Shown here: in pieces, positions 12,227 to 23,811 of the stretch
How the letters are laid out: each line of letters starts with the position of its first letter
How positions within the stretch are numbered: the stretch's first letter is position 1
Notes under the pieces: model-generated
What the model was told of the DNA's origin: nothing
What the model saw: the letters and a program-made list of their open reading frames with translations, nothing else
Database searches by the model: none
Made by a program: the position numbers and the translations under genes
Source: Cloeon dipterum
Taxonomy: Eukaryota > Arthropoda > Insecta > Ephemeroptera > Baetidae
Reading direction: 5' to 3'
Length of the DNA: 64,000 bases
NCBI RefSeq assembly: GCF_949628265.1
Contig: NC_088790.1
Coordinates: 21,890,545-21,954,544 of the forward strand

Positions 12227-15200
12227 TTTTCAAATCATCTGTGACTGTCTTTAAAGTTCGAAGAAAAATATACTAACATTAAAAAATCTACTCATTCCGG
12301 GGTTTTGCCGCAATGGCCCGCAATACCTCTTTGAACTTTCATGTCTAGAAATGACATTATTTAAACAAAAGAAGAAACAAAATACATTACAAAGTGATTT
12401 GAAAAGCATTTTCTCTGTTCTCATCTACTGTTAAAAAGTAATTCCGCGAGAGCTACTAGTGTACCGAGAGTATAGAGAGCGATTTGCCCGCAGCAGCGGA
12501 ATAAAGTTGGCCGCTCTGGCTGGCTGGCTGCTTGGCGGCTTGATAGGAATTTCGCAGCTGCCACGAATATATCACTCAAGTGCGACAGCGCCCGTCTAAC
12601 CGGCAAGCACATTAGAATAAAAGTGCACGGACGCCGTTTTTCAAGCGCTCAGTCAGTCAAGGAAGGAGCGAGGTGCCCTCTGGGCTCGCTCCTCGCAAGA
12701 CGAGTGCCATCCTTCATTTCGCGTCCGCTGCTGACCCAATTATCCGCATAAACAGCGCTGTTCATCACGTCAAACGGCTTCACGGAAAGGGAAATTTTTC
12801 AATAAATTGGAAGATTGAGCTATTTAGAGATTTTTCAAACATGATTCTTTGGAAGGTCAAATTTAATAATGGCCTACATTTTATGCAATGCGTTCATTGC
12901 GTGACCTAAAAAGATAAAATCGATAGTGCCTTCTTCTGTGGTTACAGTTTACTTAAATCAACCATTTTAAATCTAAGTGTTCAATTTTGTAGCAAATAAT
13001 TGTAAAATTAAGCTGCGGAGATAATAAAATTGCCTAGCACTAGAGTTTAAAACTACATATAGATATATCAACACTGGTCCTAGTTCGATGAATCTCAAAA
13101 TATTCAACCTTTTAAGGACTGAGGATAAATTCCAACTTTAGACCGACAGTTTAATTACAAGGAAAAACGATTTTTTGATAATATCCATTCTGTTAAAATA
13201 CAAAAGAAATAAAGGGATTTGAATCCCCAAAAACCATACTATCAACTTTAGATGCATATATCTCAGTCACAAATAAAAATGAGAAAACTTTTGAACTGTA
13301 TTTTGTAATTTTTTATTTTATGATTGTTATGTTAACATTATTTATTGTTAGTTGGACAATAAATTTAGTCCTTTGATTTGAAACAGCTTTGAAAAAATCG
13401 CCCTATTAATACGAATTTTGACATTGATTAAATTATTTTCAGGTTTTTTTTTACTAATCTTGAAGCCACAAGATGATCGATATCGAATTTAGAAAATATT
13501 GTTTTCCTCATCAATTATTTCCAATTCTATTATTTTATACAAACTTTTATTACTTTTAAGTTGATTAGAGCATTGTGGCCCTTGATAAATCATGAGTATC
13601 AGCCTCAGGTTAGGTCAGACCACCGAATTCTACAAATTAAAATGTTTTAAAAGATATTCCATTTTCAATCAGACCTATTTGGTGCCATCTGCATTTTTAT
13701 TTTTATCTCTTTTAATACCTAATGAAATTTATAGCACGCCACAAACCTCTATTTTCTCATTTTGTGTCAATAAAAAAATGTAATGATGGACGGTTTGTTT
13801 TTTATATCAACCTTATTTCTACGCTTTTCACTGCCTTTTGTGCCTGAAACTCACTATAAATTGTCAAAATGAAAACTCCGTTTTGCTGAAATCATGTCGT
13901 GAGAGTGTTTCCATTCGGAGAGGAGGCAGTTTTAATTTGGCCCGAGGCGAGAAGTGAGATGAGACGCGCGACCAGCGGAACAAAGGGCGACCTCTCCGGC
14001 ACGGCACCGGCTGAAGCGGCCAGAGGAGCAGACAGTCAGTGTGCCGAGTGATGGAATGAATGAATAAGAGGCATCCGCAGCGGGGTTGGAGGTGAAAGTT
14101 AATTAGCTGATTCCGCCGCAAGTCGGGTGCAAATCCAATCAGAACCCTCTTCAACAAGACGAGCTGCCGACTGACTGCTGACTGACTGACGCAGCTCTCG
14201 AGGATTTGTCCACCCTGCAAATTTAATTTCCACCCCTGCACGCGCACTGAGAAAAGCTGTGGAGTTCGCCTAACCAGTGCGTTTGCTGAGTTTGTTCCGA
14301 CGTAACGACTTATACGTGACAAAAGTTGAAATTTTTGTTCAAAGGCAGGTTGGAAAGAATGAAATTGTGTATGACAATTTTACTTCCTTCTTGATGCATT
14401 AACTAAGACAGCCGAGAATATTCAAGATAATAAAAGGGACAAAAGCAAAAATTTGTAATTTTAAAACAAAAAATGTCGTTGGATTATAGACTTTAAATTG
14501 CTTCAGGGACTTTTATGAAAGATTTTCATACATTTTTAAATATGCATACTACTTTTTTTTAGATATATGATGATTGATTGGTACTAAAATGATGATTTAT
14601 CTCGGTGTATAGTGATAACTTAAATTTCTGAATTTCTAAAAAATTGTCGTATTATATGTTTGTTTACTCTCACCATAAAAAATGTACATACATGTTAAAA
14701 AACAGTTTGTAAAAAATTAAAAAAATTAAAAAGCACATAAATTATTATGTACAAATAATAAAAATTGCAAATAAATTTAAAATAATTTTAAGGTCTCTTC
14801 CAATTCCTTAAAATTTAATTTGAAACGCTCAGAAGAGGGGTGTGAAGTTTGAATGCGATCTATCAATTTTTCTGAGCTCTCAATGCACTATGGAACACAA
14901 AAATAGGCATAAATCAAGCAATTTCAGCCATTTGAAGCCTACCTCTTTTCACGTTCTTGCCCAACAATAAAAAATTACCCTAACGTAAGAATATGTTTTG
15001 GTAAATTTTTCTAATTAATACATACAATAATTTTGGGGGGAAATGTTTTTAGTCACTCTAAATCATAATGGTAATTTTGAACAAATTTTCAGTACTCGCT
15101 AAAAATTCAAGTAATATATTTTAGAAATTTACAAATGTAATATTTTAATATTTTTGGTATTTTCATGTCGTGTTTGTCAATATAATGAATTCATCTACAG

Positions 15201-17607
15201 TCAAAAACACCCTTTAAAATTCCGAATCTTAAAACATGCTAATTATTTTTTTGAACCGCTCCCCTACCACCAAGATGCAACTCGTGCAAAGTAAGAAAAT
15301 ATTGATCCAGAGAGTAATCGTCTGCGGGTATTAAAAGTGACACTCTCGGAATGAGCACAAAAAGTGGTGGAGCACCTGTTTGCTGAGGCAACTATGCAAC
15401 CTGTGGTTCACGAATGCTTCGCCAGTTGCATAAGCGCTAAATATCAGGCGGACGGACAACAGGCTATCCAGTGCAATCAATCAGGCCTGGTAGGTCGTCG
15501 AGCGGCATCCACCCCCCGTGCTGGAACGGGGTGGCAGCCTTAATCTGGTTACGCGGCGCGGGCAAAGACACCGGCGGCCGCATTTGGGCCACGACGCTAA
15601 ATTATTCACACCTCAATCAGGCGGCACGGCGAATTATTAATTTAAAAAGGGTGACTCCGGGAGCACTCGAGATGAGAGAGCGGCTAAATTGAATGCATTT
15701 CGTCTGCCGTGTGGGAACGAATGAACGAACGAGCCGGCAGCGGAGGGCTGGCTGGCTGGTGTCTTTCTAATCAAAAAACAGCAGGCAGATCTCTCGCTCT
15801 CTTCTCATACACTCCTCTGCTCTGCCTTCTCTTGATTCGCCCCGGAAAATGGATTTGCTGATTGAAAAATCATCTTTTACATCTGCGGCCCTCTCGATGA
15901 TGACGATAAGAGAGTGCGAATTTGACGTGCGAGATAATGCCGCTGATTAAATTAGTTCTGGCGCGGAAAGCGGCTGGATTTGCTCCGCTCAAAGAGGGAA
16001 AAACCAGCGCAGCAGCGGCTTTTTGCAGTGCACAGCGTCGCAGGCGGCTGCGTTTAATGAAAAAGGTCGCCCGCCGTTCAATTCGTGCCTCTCTGATTCT
16101 CAGAGGGGATTCGCAACACGAGATTGCTGCCTGAACAGCGCGTGCAAGGTTGAGCGGAAGGAAGGCAGGTGCTTTTCATGGAGCCGTTTTTTTCGAATTT
16201 GCCATCAGGAAATTTGAAGTTAATTATTAGACTTTGGCAATTGCATCGGCTGCGAAAAGAAAGAACGTAAAAAGGGTGAAACTGTTTAATTAAGAACCGA
16301 GAGTTAAAACTGATCGATGTTTCATATCCTTGATTTGATAAAATTTTAATATAATATAATCGGAAAACTGGCAACGATAAAATTTTCCAGGCTGAAAGAA
16401 AATTCAATTTAATGATGGCGTTTTCTTGAGTTGATGTTTACAGCGTTTATTGAAATCCAATAAAAAGGTATAGGTAAAAATTCATTGCAATATTTTTTAA
16501 GATTTATAAAAATCCCCTATATTCAAATAAATCTGGAGATTCCTTTGGGCAATTCGTTTCTAACTTTCAAGATTGCAATAAGTTGCGAGTTGAAAGTATC
16601 AACTGAAAATTGATATTTTTAATGACCTTGTAAATTAGATTTATTCATGAAAAATTCTCGGAAGCCTATCCAGAATTTTGGTAAAAGTGTTTAAATTTTT
16701 TACCTCTGCCGCGAACAAGGACATTTGCATCGCAATTTTATTTAAGTTTTTAAATTTTTCGACAGCCACACAAGAAACCCCTCTCTACTCTCCCAATTTT
16801 CGAAATTCTAGCGAGTTATGCCGTTTTACAGTGTTCAGTGTCTTGAGAAAATCTGGTGGGCACATTTTTAATAAATCTCATTTGGTTTGTTTCAGGAACT
16901 GGCCCTCCATAAATTCATGCTCATCAATCTTATCATTAATATTTTTCCACTGAGCTATGCCAATTTCTACAAAATTCTGTGCATTAAACCAGTTTTTGGC
17001 AAAGAGTGGAAAAAACTTTGTGTGTGCTTTACGCTGGATGCTAAAAGCTGTTTTGTTTTTGGAGTGAAGCTAATTGTTTTTGAAACGCACTCGATCCATA
17101 GTAAAATATAAAACAAATTAATACATTCCTTCAAACACGATGACAATAATTAATAAGCATAACATATTATTTTTGTACTTATTATTTAACAGTTATAGAT
17201 ATAGGCTCTGCATTTAAATAATACCGTCTACTATATTCAAGGAAAAATAACAGAGTATGTTGAACAATGCTTCTTGTAACTTTTTGGCTTCCAATATACC
17301 CTACAAAATCACGGTCAAAGATAAATGTAGCAGCAGTGGACTTTGCAGAGCTGGAAGGGGTGATTTCTCGGGCAAAGGGCGAAGTGAGCGCGCAAAACGA
17401 ATAATAAATGAATTTGATTGCGTTCTATAAATTACGCTGCGCACGGCTATGAGAAGAAAGAGCGTCGGAATGATTTGTGTTTGATTCATGGAGAGACGTG
17501 CTGTTTTGTGAATTTATGGCGGTGCTCGCTTAGTTAACAATAGAAGTGATAAATAATAAAATTACAATACGAGAACAACGAACGCGTCAGAGAGAGGAAT
17601 ATGGAGA

Positions 17608-17662
<55 letters not shown>

Positions 17663-18600
17663 TGTATTCGAGTATTTCATGTATTTTATTTCACATATTG
17701 GCCGGCGGCTGACGAGGAGAGCGCTGCGGCTGTTGTTTTATGGCCGACGCACTCTGTAATTAGTGGATCATAATTTTTCGGAGGGGTTTGAAGCGCTCAC
17801 TCACTCACACACCGGTCGTATATCAGCACACCTAATAAAGCCGCAGATAGATCATTCCCACTGATTTGTTCATTTATTTTTTATTGCCAATGATGTGCGC
17901 TGGCTGGAAATTAGTTTCCGTCGCTGCTCGAAATTAAAATGCCGTACTCAGCGCTCTGCTATATTTTTATTGCTTTTTTTTCGCTTTCCGATTGTTGGCT
18001 ATACTTCTGCTTTATGGCCAATATAATTACGGAGTGCGGCTGCGTCTGCCATGACGAGGAGCTCTTGAAAGACTGCCGGGCTGTAATTTTCTTTTAAATT
18101 AGCTCTAATATATGTAATTCTATGACTCAATTTGTCAGCACCATGGTGATATTTTATTTTGCTAGAGTATAATGGTAACCAAGAATTTTGTGAAATATTA
18201 AAAAAATTTAAAAGGCATGAATTTTGTATTAATTGAATTACATAAAACATTTTTATTGTAATCAATAAGGTGTATTATATTCATTTGATAATAAATTTGC
18301 AAAGAGCGCTTTATATTATGTAGTTGTTTAATATAAACATATGAAATTTTTTCATGTATCATAAGCATTGTATAGCAATTCGCACCTTTGTTGAAAAGGC
18401 ACTTTTTTCACTTTATCAACCTCTTAATTTCATTAATCGTAATTATGAATTTACATTATAGGACAAACAAATAGGTGTTAAATTAAACTATTCGCATTTT
18501 GTTAGACTTTAAAACTATTCTTAGGTTTAATAATGCAACAGTGATATGAAATTGAACTGAAATAGGGGAGCTGGAGGGGAGAGGTTGATGAATTATGTGA
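12227..18600. other. non-coding stretch with GC-rich islands, no gene seen
   Basis: GC-rich islands lie at about 12420-12780, 13860-14330, 15280-16180, 17300-17560 and 17700-17960, with AT-rich DNA between them. Homeodomain-type TTTATGGC motifs recur at 17513-17520, 17737-17744 and 18011-18018. A pure GA microsatellite lies at 17614-17660. The longest open frame (13864-14322, minus strand) has no coding character. I see no splice-linked exons. Confidence 0.45.
17614..17660. repeat. (GA)n microsatellite
   Basis: An uninterrupted GA dinucleotide run of 47 bases, preceded by imperfect GA sequence from about 17590. Confidence 0.95.
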
Positions 18601-18699
18601 TTTCCCGCCTTTTTGTTTCAGAGAGCCACCATACTTCCAATTTGACAGTGACACATACAATAACAATCATTAATTTCCTTTCCAGCGCTCCATTCTGTC

Positions 18700-19014
18700 A
18701 TGGATTTCAACGAGAATGAGGAAGAAGCTTTCCAAGAACCTCAGGACGCGGTTTTACCTGAGGATGAGAGTCAAGACCAGGAAGTGGACAACGCGCAGAT
18801 CAGTCTGGAGATCAGCACCGCGCTGGCCGGGGTGCTCAGATTGAGCCACGACCCCAAGTTCCAGCAGCACTGCTACAGCCTGCTGGGCGTCCGCGGAGCC
18901 AGCGAAGCGCAGATCGTGATGCAAGGTTTGCTGGACAAGATGATGGCTGACATCGATGAGGAAAATGAGCAGAAGAAAAGCCAAAATGATTCCAATGTAC
19001 AGCAGGAGAATTAG
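18700..19014 (+). CDS. orphan 104-aa acidic protein, single coding exon
   Basis: The frame runs from MDFNENEEEAF to TAG. Residues 1-32 are very acidic. Residues 33-90 (QISLEISTALAGVLRL, then SEAQIVMQGLLDKMMADI) read as helical, soluble protein, and the tail is Glu/Gln/Lys/Asn-rich. There is no signal peptide or membrane segment, so it is probably intracellular. The middle of the frame strongly prefers C or G at third positions, unlike its AT-rich surroundings and unlike the secreted-peptide genes. This is the main evidence that it is coding. Possible splice acceptors lie just upstream (TTTCCAG ending at 18685), so a 5' exon, coding or not, is possible. I do not recognise the family. It could be a lineage-specific gene, a retrocopy, or the last exon of something longer. 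Confidence 0.6.
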   Translation: MDFNENEEEAFQEPQDAVLPEDESQDQEVDNAQISLEISTALAGVLRLSHDPKFQQHCYSLLGVRGASEAQIVMQGLLDKMMADIDEENEQKKSQNDSNVQQEN

Positions 19015-19018
19015 CAGA

Positions 19019-19024
19019 AATAAA
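19019..19024 (+). terminator. polyadenylation signal of the 104-aa gene
   Basis: AATAAA begins five bases after the TAG stop, which gives a very short 3' UTR. Confidence 0.6.
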
Positions 19025-19040
19025 GTTAGATTTGTGTGAA

Positions 19041-20980
19041 ACTCATAAAACAAGTTTTAATCATTCTTGGAAACCCACAATTATAAGAATACTTTGAGGT
19101 GTAAAGAAATTTTTAGCAGTTTTCAGAAAATACAAGATTCTTCGCATTTTTCATTTAAAGCGTCAATAACGGCAGTTTCTTAAACTAAAACTGCGGTTAA
19201 TTTATGTATTTTATTTAAAATTTCAATCTCGTTCTGCTGTTTCAAATTTTCATTAGCGCCGTATCGATGCATGAAAGCCAGTTACAAATATGAATCGCTT
19301 AACTTTTTTCCAGCCAAAAACTCGAATTTAGTAACCTCTTTTAGTGGTAAATTTACACAAAAGCCGGTGCAGTCTCTATCTTCCATCATTATCGTGATTA
19401 AATAAAAATACGATTTAAACAATTTCCAAGAGGATAAAAAAACTCCTTTGAAATTATAGCTGGTTGACAACACCAAATTAATTCATTTTTCATGTGGTGC
19501 TCTAGCTTTAAATATTTAAAAAGTGCACGAATTCAATCAATTCCCCACCAACCTGAAAAGAGCATCATGAGAATAATTTAACTTTTACCTACTATACATT
19601 TTATTAGCAAAATTAATGAATTTCCAGCTAAGTAAACGCATTTAATGTATTAAAAAATTATCACAACACTGAGCCCTTCCAACGCGAAGAAAAAATTGAA
19701 AAGATAAAATAATAATCACAGCCTTTCTGGTTTTGCAATTTGATGTATATTGTTCAGTTTAAACTTTAGACACCATTTCCGCATTTTTTAATCAAATTAA
19801 CACCCTTGCTTCTTTGATGTTAAACATTTCCTGCAGTGCTTTGAGAATAATCGACTTAAATTCCTGCAATTTGCAATAATTCTCAAAACACGGTCGCAGT
19901 AGGAAAAGGCGACCTTTTCATTAAAGAAACGAGCGGCGAGCATTTAAGCAGAAGCACGTCAAATAAAAGTAGATAAGGGACGGAGAGCGAGTGAAAAAGT
20001 GGCTCTTCCGCTGCGGGAAAACAAGAAGGGCGGAGGCACAATATCGGCGGCGGTGGCGGCGGGCGGCTCCTTTATTGAGTTAATTTCGTAACAATATCCG
20101 ACTTTAATCTAGTGTAAGAATACACATGCGGCGCACGAGGCAGAGAGAAAGCGGCCGGGGGATGCGGAGAGCCGAGAGCGAGCGCTTGTCACTATCTCCT
20201 CCCTGCCTCTACTTGACGACGACGACACAAACTCGAATACAGACGGTGGAATTATGAAAATGAGACAAACACCACCCGAGTCGAAAAAGATTGGCCTTTC
20301 TGCGGCACGCCGGCACTCTGCGCGCTCGGCCTCGCAGACTGAAGCGCTTCACTCAAGCTGCGCCGCCGCCGCCGCCACCGGCTCCTGCGCTGCGCTTCCA
20401 TATCTGTTTGTTCCGCATAGACACAAACTGACGATATTTTACATTGAAATTGTAAGATATTGCAGCTATTGTGCGCCTCCACAATAACCGCCTCTCGGAT
20501 ATTTACGATTAAACCTGCTCGAAATTTTAAGTCACGCGCGCGTCAGCCACGCAGCAGCCGCGCCACCCTCTTTTATGCCGGCTTTCTTTTGCCCCGGCAG
20601 GCTTTCACCCGAATCTGAGCGAAAAGGGAAGTAAAGTGCACCGGTTGTTACGTCAAAGGGGTGTGACGCACACACCGCCGATGAAAAATAATAAGAGCAG
20701 AAATCAAAAGAGGAATAATTCAAAACAAAAGGAAATTGCATCCACATAATATTTGGCTTATAAATTTACTATCGTTGCATTGAGTTTGTCTGCCCAAAAA
20801 TGCGTTTTTAAGTATAAGACTGGCATGAAATACACCAAGGATAGAGGGTTTTTAATTAGTGGGGCATAACTACGGACATTTTTTTTATCTCGAGGTTGTG
20901 AGGATTTTAAAACGATCTGTGCGTCTGTGATTTAATTTTTGGCACCAAATAAGCACAAATTATGCAATTTTAAGACTTAG
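19041..20980. other. non-coding stretch, one GC-rich island
   Basis: AT-rich to about 19880. A GC-rich island follows at 19900-20720, with GGCGGC runs, GAGAGC blocks and CTTTTATGCCGG near 20570. No coding frame is supported. The overlapping frames on both strands at 20252-20487 are low-complexity Ser/Arg/Ala reads of GC-rich DNA. Confidence 0.45.
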
Positions 20981-21278
20981 GTTAAAACGCTTTATTGGAT
21001 TTATTGGCTTTTAACGAAATGAACACGTAAATTATTCAAACAGATGAAAGACGAGTAATTTATTTTAATTTTTGTAATGTCTTTGGTACGGCTTCCCGAT
21101 TTTTCGCGACCATTTATTTTGTCGACCGATGCGTCAGATGTAAGCATATCGGGTGTGCTTACACAATTGTTTGATGATCATATGGAAATTACAAAAATTA
21201 AAATAAATTACTCGTCTGTTTGAATAATGTAATTGTTCATTTCGTCAAGAGCCAATAAATCAAATACGTTATAAGGGG
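20981..21278. mobile_element. fold-back MITE-like element
   Basis: The left arm (20981-21078) and right arm (21188-21278) are long imperfect inverted repeats. Both contain CGAAATGAACA, ATTATTCAAACAGA and ACGAGTAATTTATTTTAATT in one orientation or the other. The 109-base centre includes a perfect small stem TGTAAGCA...TGCTTACA (21139-21146 with 21156-21163). There is no coding capacity. AGACTTAG occurs at 20973-20980 and again at 21303-21310, but the second lies about 25 bases beyond the arm, so I do not claim it as a target-site duplication. Structure fits a non-autonomous fold-back or MITE; the superfamily is not identified. Confidence 0.75.
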
Positions 21279-22138
21279 CTAAAAATATAAAATTTAATAT
21301 TGAGACTTAGCAACAAAAAACTGTTTAAAAAACTGCTAAAAATCTTTTAAATCTCCTGTGAAGCTTGATATCCCCCACAAAACCAACGCAAAAATGGTCT
21401 AAGTTTTAGTGAATTTCAGATTTTTCTTCAAAAATGTCTTTTCATTAAATTATGTTGCTTTTTGAACCCTAGCTGGCTCTAGGAATATAAAATAGTAAAT
21501 TTGATTTTAAGGTTTCGAAGTTTTAGCCTTGTTTTCAATTTAAAAACATATTTGGACGACACAGGAGATAAAAACGCTGTGTCGAGTAACGCAAATAAAA
21601 TACAACTCCATTATAAATATGAAATCATTACGAAATTGGGCATCAAATACTAATTTTCCTACCGTTTTGTTTAGTCGTATTTCAACAGTGCTTTGTTTCG
21701 TAATTGGAAAAATAGATGATTCAGCCATGTTTTACCAATAAATTTTGTTTGTTACTGAAAAGGCTTCACTGTATTAATTTTGTTGATTATGCTGAACCTG
21801 AAAAAACGCCTAGATATATCCAAAATTGCAGTTTTTCCTCAAATAATTCATATTCACATTATTTTAGAGCAAATTTCCCTTTTGCAATCCTGCGCATCAA
21901 AAAACGAAAAATTCCTCCAAAAACGAACACATCTACAACAGGTCATTTATAAAATTCTTTACCACTTTGTCAATATTTGCACAAATTTATATCACATCCA
22001 AATTTCCCCATGAAACTGATCATCGTCATTTTAAGGCCTAAACAAGCAAAGGGCTAAAATCTGGCATAAATTTCGACGGCAGGGAATATGAAAGGCACCC
22101 TGCGCAGCTCTTTTTTATTGTGTTTCGCAAGAGTAACA

Positions 22139-22164
22139 TGTGTGTGTGTGTGTGTGTGTGTGTG
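22139..22164. repeat. (TG)13 microsatellite
   Basis: Thirteen perfect TG units. Confidence 0.95.
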
Positions 22165-22414
22165 CAAGACCCTCTCTTCTCTGTTTGAGACAATAAGAAA
22201 GAGCTTTTCATGTCCCATTGTATGAAGATTTTCTGCCGGCTGCTGCTCGCCACGGAGAGACGACGTCGACGCGACAGCGAAAAAGCAGCGCAAAAATGCA
22301 AATTAACATAAAATTTGAATTTGAGCTCATTCAAAAACGTGTTTAAATTGTTTTAATCCAGTCATAAATTTTAGCGGGAATTATCTCTAAAGCTCTTTCT
22401 CCGGCGACAGAGAG

Positions 22415-22418
<4 letters not shown>

Positions 22419-22490
<72 letters not shown>
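22419..22490. repeat. (GA)36 microsatellite
   Basis: A 72-base perfect GA run, the longest simple repeat in the window. It is followed by a GC-rich island. Confidence 0.95.
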
Positions 22491-22492
<2 letters not shown>

Positions 22493-22860
22493 CTGTCGCT
22501 CCGCCTCCTCCACTCGTCTTCCGAGGTTCAGCTTCCAAATACTCCGCATCTCTGCTTGACACTGAATGGGAAATGGAAAAAAGTTAATACATTCTATTAT
22601 TTATCTTTTTGCAAGCAAATTGGATTTTTTAACCTCTTGGTAGACTTTTCTAACGCGATTTAACCACTGATCTTTATTATTGTCTTGCTTATTTGTTTGC
22701 TTTTGTCTTTGAAACTTTGAGCGCGCGTGTGCGTTTACTTTTCAAAGACAAAATCAAATAATTAAGAAAGACAATAAAGATCTGCGGGTAAATTATGGTC
22801 CTTTCACCTATATCAAGAAAAAAAAGTAAGCAAATTACAAATAAGCATAATCCTGTGTGG

Positions 22861-23229
22861 ACTATGAGCTTACCGGGTCCCAATAACACAGCCCGCCAAG
22901 CGGACAACATGGGGCCCGAGAGGCCGCAGAGCTTGGGCGCAATGAGGCCATCTTTTCGCCTCCTTGCACTGATATCTTTTACTGAAACGGCAGACATTTT
23001 GTTACTGAAGCCGCTGGAAAGGTGCGAAAACCAGCAAGTGGCGAGTTTTGATGTCGTTGCGTCCCCCAGCTAGTTGAACTATTTGAGCATTTGAGTCACT
23101 TCACAAACCACCTCTTTTGCCATCTATGACATTGGATAGTCAGTAAATTAGATGCTCGAAATGCTCAAATAAATCCCACTTTCTTCGACACAGCGAAGAA
23201 TGCATTAACAATGCGAGCCAACGGACCGG
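22861..23229 (-). repeat. dispersed repeat copy B
   Basis: On the minus strand this aligns end to end with copy A (11674-12013). It starts at CCGTTGGCTCGCATTGTT (near 23229) and ends at GTAAGCTCATAGT (22861). It lies just upstream of secreted-peptide gene 3, in opposite orientation to copy A, which lies just downstream of gene 2. It contains the exon-like relic at 22874-22997. Confidence 0.7.
22874..22997 (-). pseudogene. first-exon relic resembling ribonuclease kappa
   Basis: On the minus strand an ATG at 22997 opens a 41-codon frame that stops exactly at a GTAAGC splice donor (intron would begin at 22873). The frame contains APKLCGLSGPMLSAWRAVLL. This recalls the start of ribonuclease kappa proteins, where a CGPKL block is followed by a hydrophobic LSAWG-type first membrane segment. 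There are differences: one extra residue, Pro inside the membrane stretch, and Arg where Gly is expected after the Trp. No second exon is visible in the following sequence. Copy A carries the same segment broken by a frameshift and a lost donor. I infer a duplicated 5' gene fragment. The family match rests on about 20 residues and is uncertain. Confidence 0.35.
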
Positions 23230-23609
23230 TTAATATTAATATTTATTTGTAGATTACAGACTATTTAAAAAAAATGCTGTCCTAGTCGTCAATTTTGAAA
23301 GTTTTTCGGTAAAATACTTTCTGATTCAATTTGTTCTAGTATGACGGACAAACTCAAATACTCTTTGGTAAATAAAATAAAGGTACATTTTCTAAACTTA
23401 ATATCAATATTCAATATTTTCTTTTATTAATTTTAATTAGTCAAAAAAGAGCCGAGGCAGTTCTTAACTTTTTCCCGTCCAAATTAAAAAAAAAAACAGT
23501 TTAGAAGCAATCAAACACAGTTTCTTATAAATATATTTAACTTGAAAATTGATTTGAAACTGTTCTCTCGCGCTTCAACTACATTTTTAATTTATTTCTT
23601 ATCATATCA

Positions 23610-23790
23610 TTTGAGTGCTTTTTGCTGTCTCTCTGCATGCAGAAACAATTATAACCGATAATAACTCGCTCGGGAAGTTGATGTCAGGATAAATTCAGCA
23701 ATGAGAACGTTTTCTTGACGTGTTTCCACGCCACCAAATGGGGACAGTATGTAGTTTAAATAGACCCTCGAAACAGCGGAGGGAAACAGT
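23610..23790 (+). promoter_or_regulatory. promoter of secreted-peptide gene 3
   Basis: TTTGAGTGCTTTTT (23610-23623), CCGATAATAACT, and AAGTTGATGTCAGG (23675-23688, 124 bases before ATG) match copy 1 almost base for base. TTTAAATA (23755-23762) lies about 31 bases before ACAGTTTAACACTGGCC, the likely initiator. The predicted 5' UTR is about 24 bases. Confidence 0.65.
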
Positions 23791-23811
23791 TTAACACTGG
23801 CCCTCGGTAAA

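Larger units (their letters stand above)
21279..22860. other. non-coding stretch with two long microsatellites
   Basis: AT-rich to about 22050. Then a GC-richer island carries (TG)13 and (GA)36. All frames here are chance or translations of the repeats (Ser-Leu and Thr-His runs). No gene is supported. Confidence 0.5.

Noticed and set aside
13045-13134. Sequence resembling the family leader (TTTAAA, then AACACTGG and an ATG)
   Set aside because: The spacing is wrong and the frame after the ATG is short (17 residues) with no signal peptide.
13864-14322. 152-codon minus-strand frame
   Set aside because: Same reason; no recognisable protein features and a composition typical of a GC-rich island.
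20973-21310. AGACTTAG direct repeats around the fold-back element
   Set aside because: The right copy lies about 25 bases outside the inverted arm, so it does not behave as a target-site duplication.
22343-22562. Open frames of Ser-Leu and Glu-Arg runs across the GA repeat
   Set aside because: Translations of a simple repeat, not genes. The same applies at 17546-17773 and 57197-57425.
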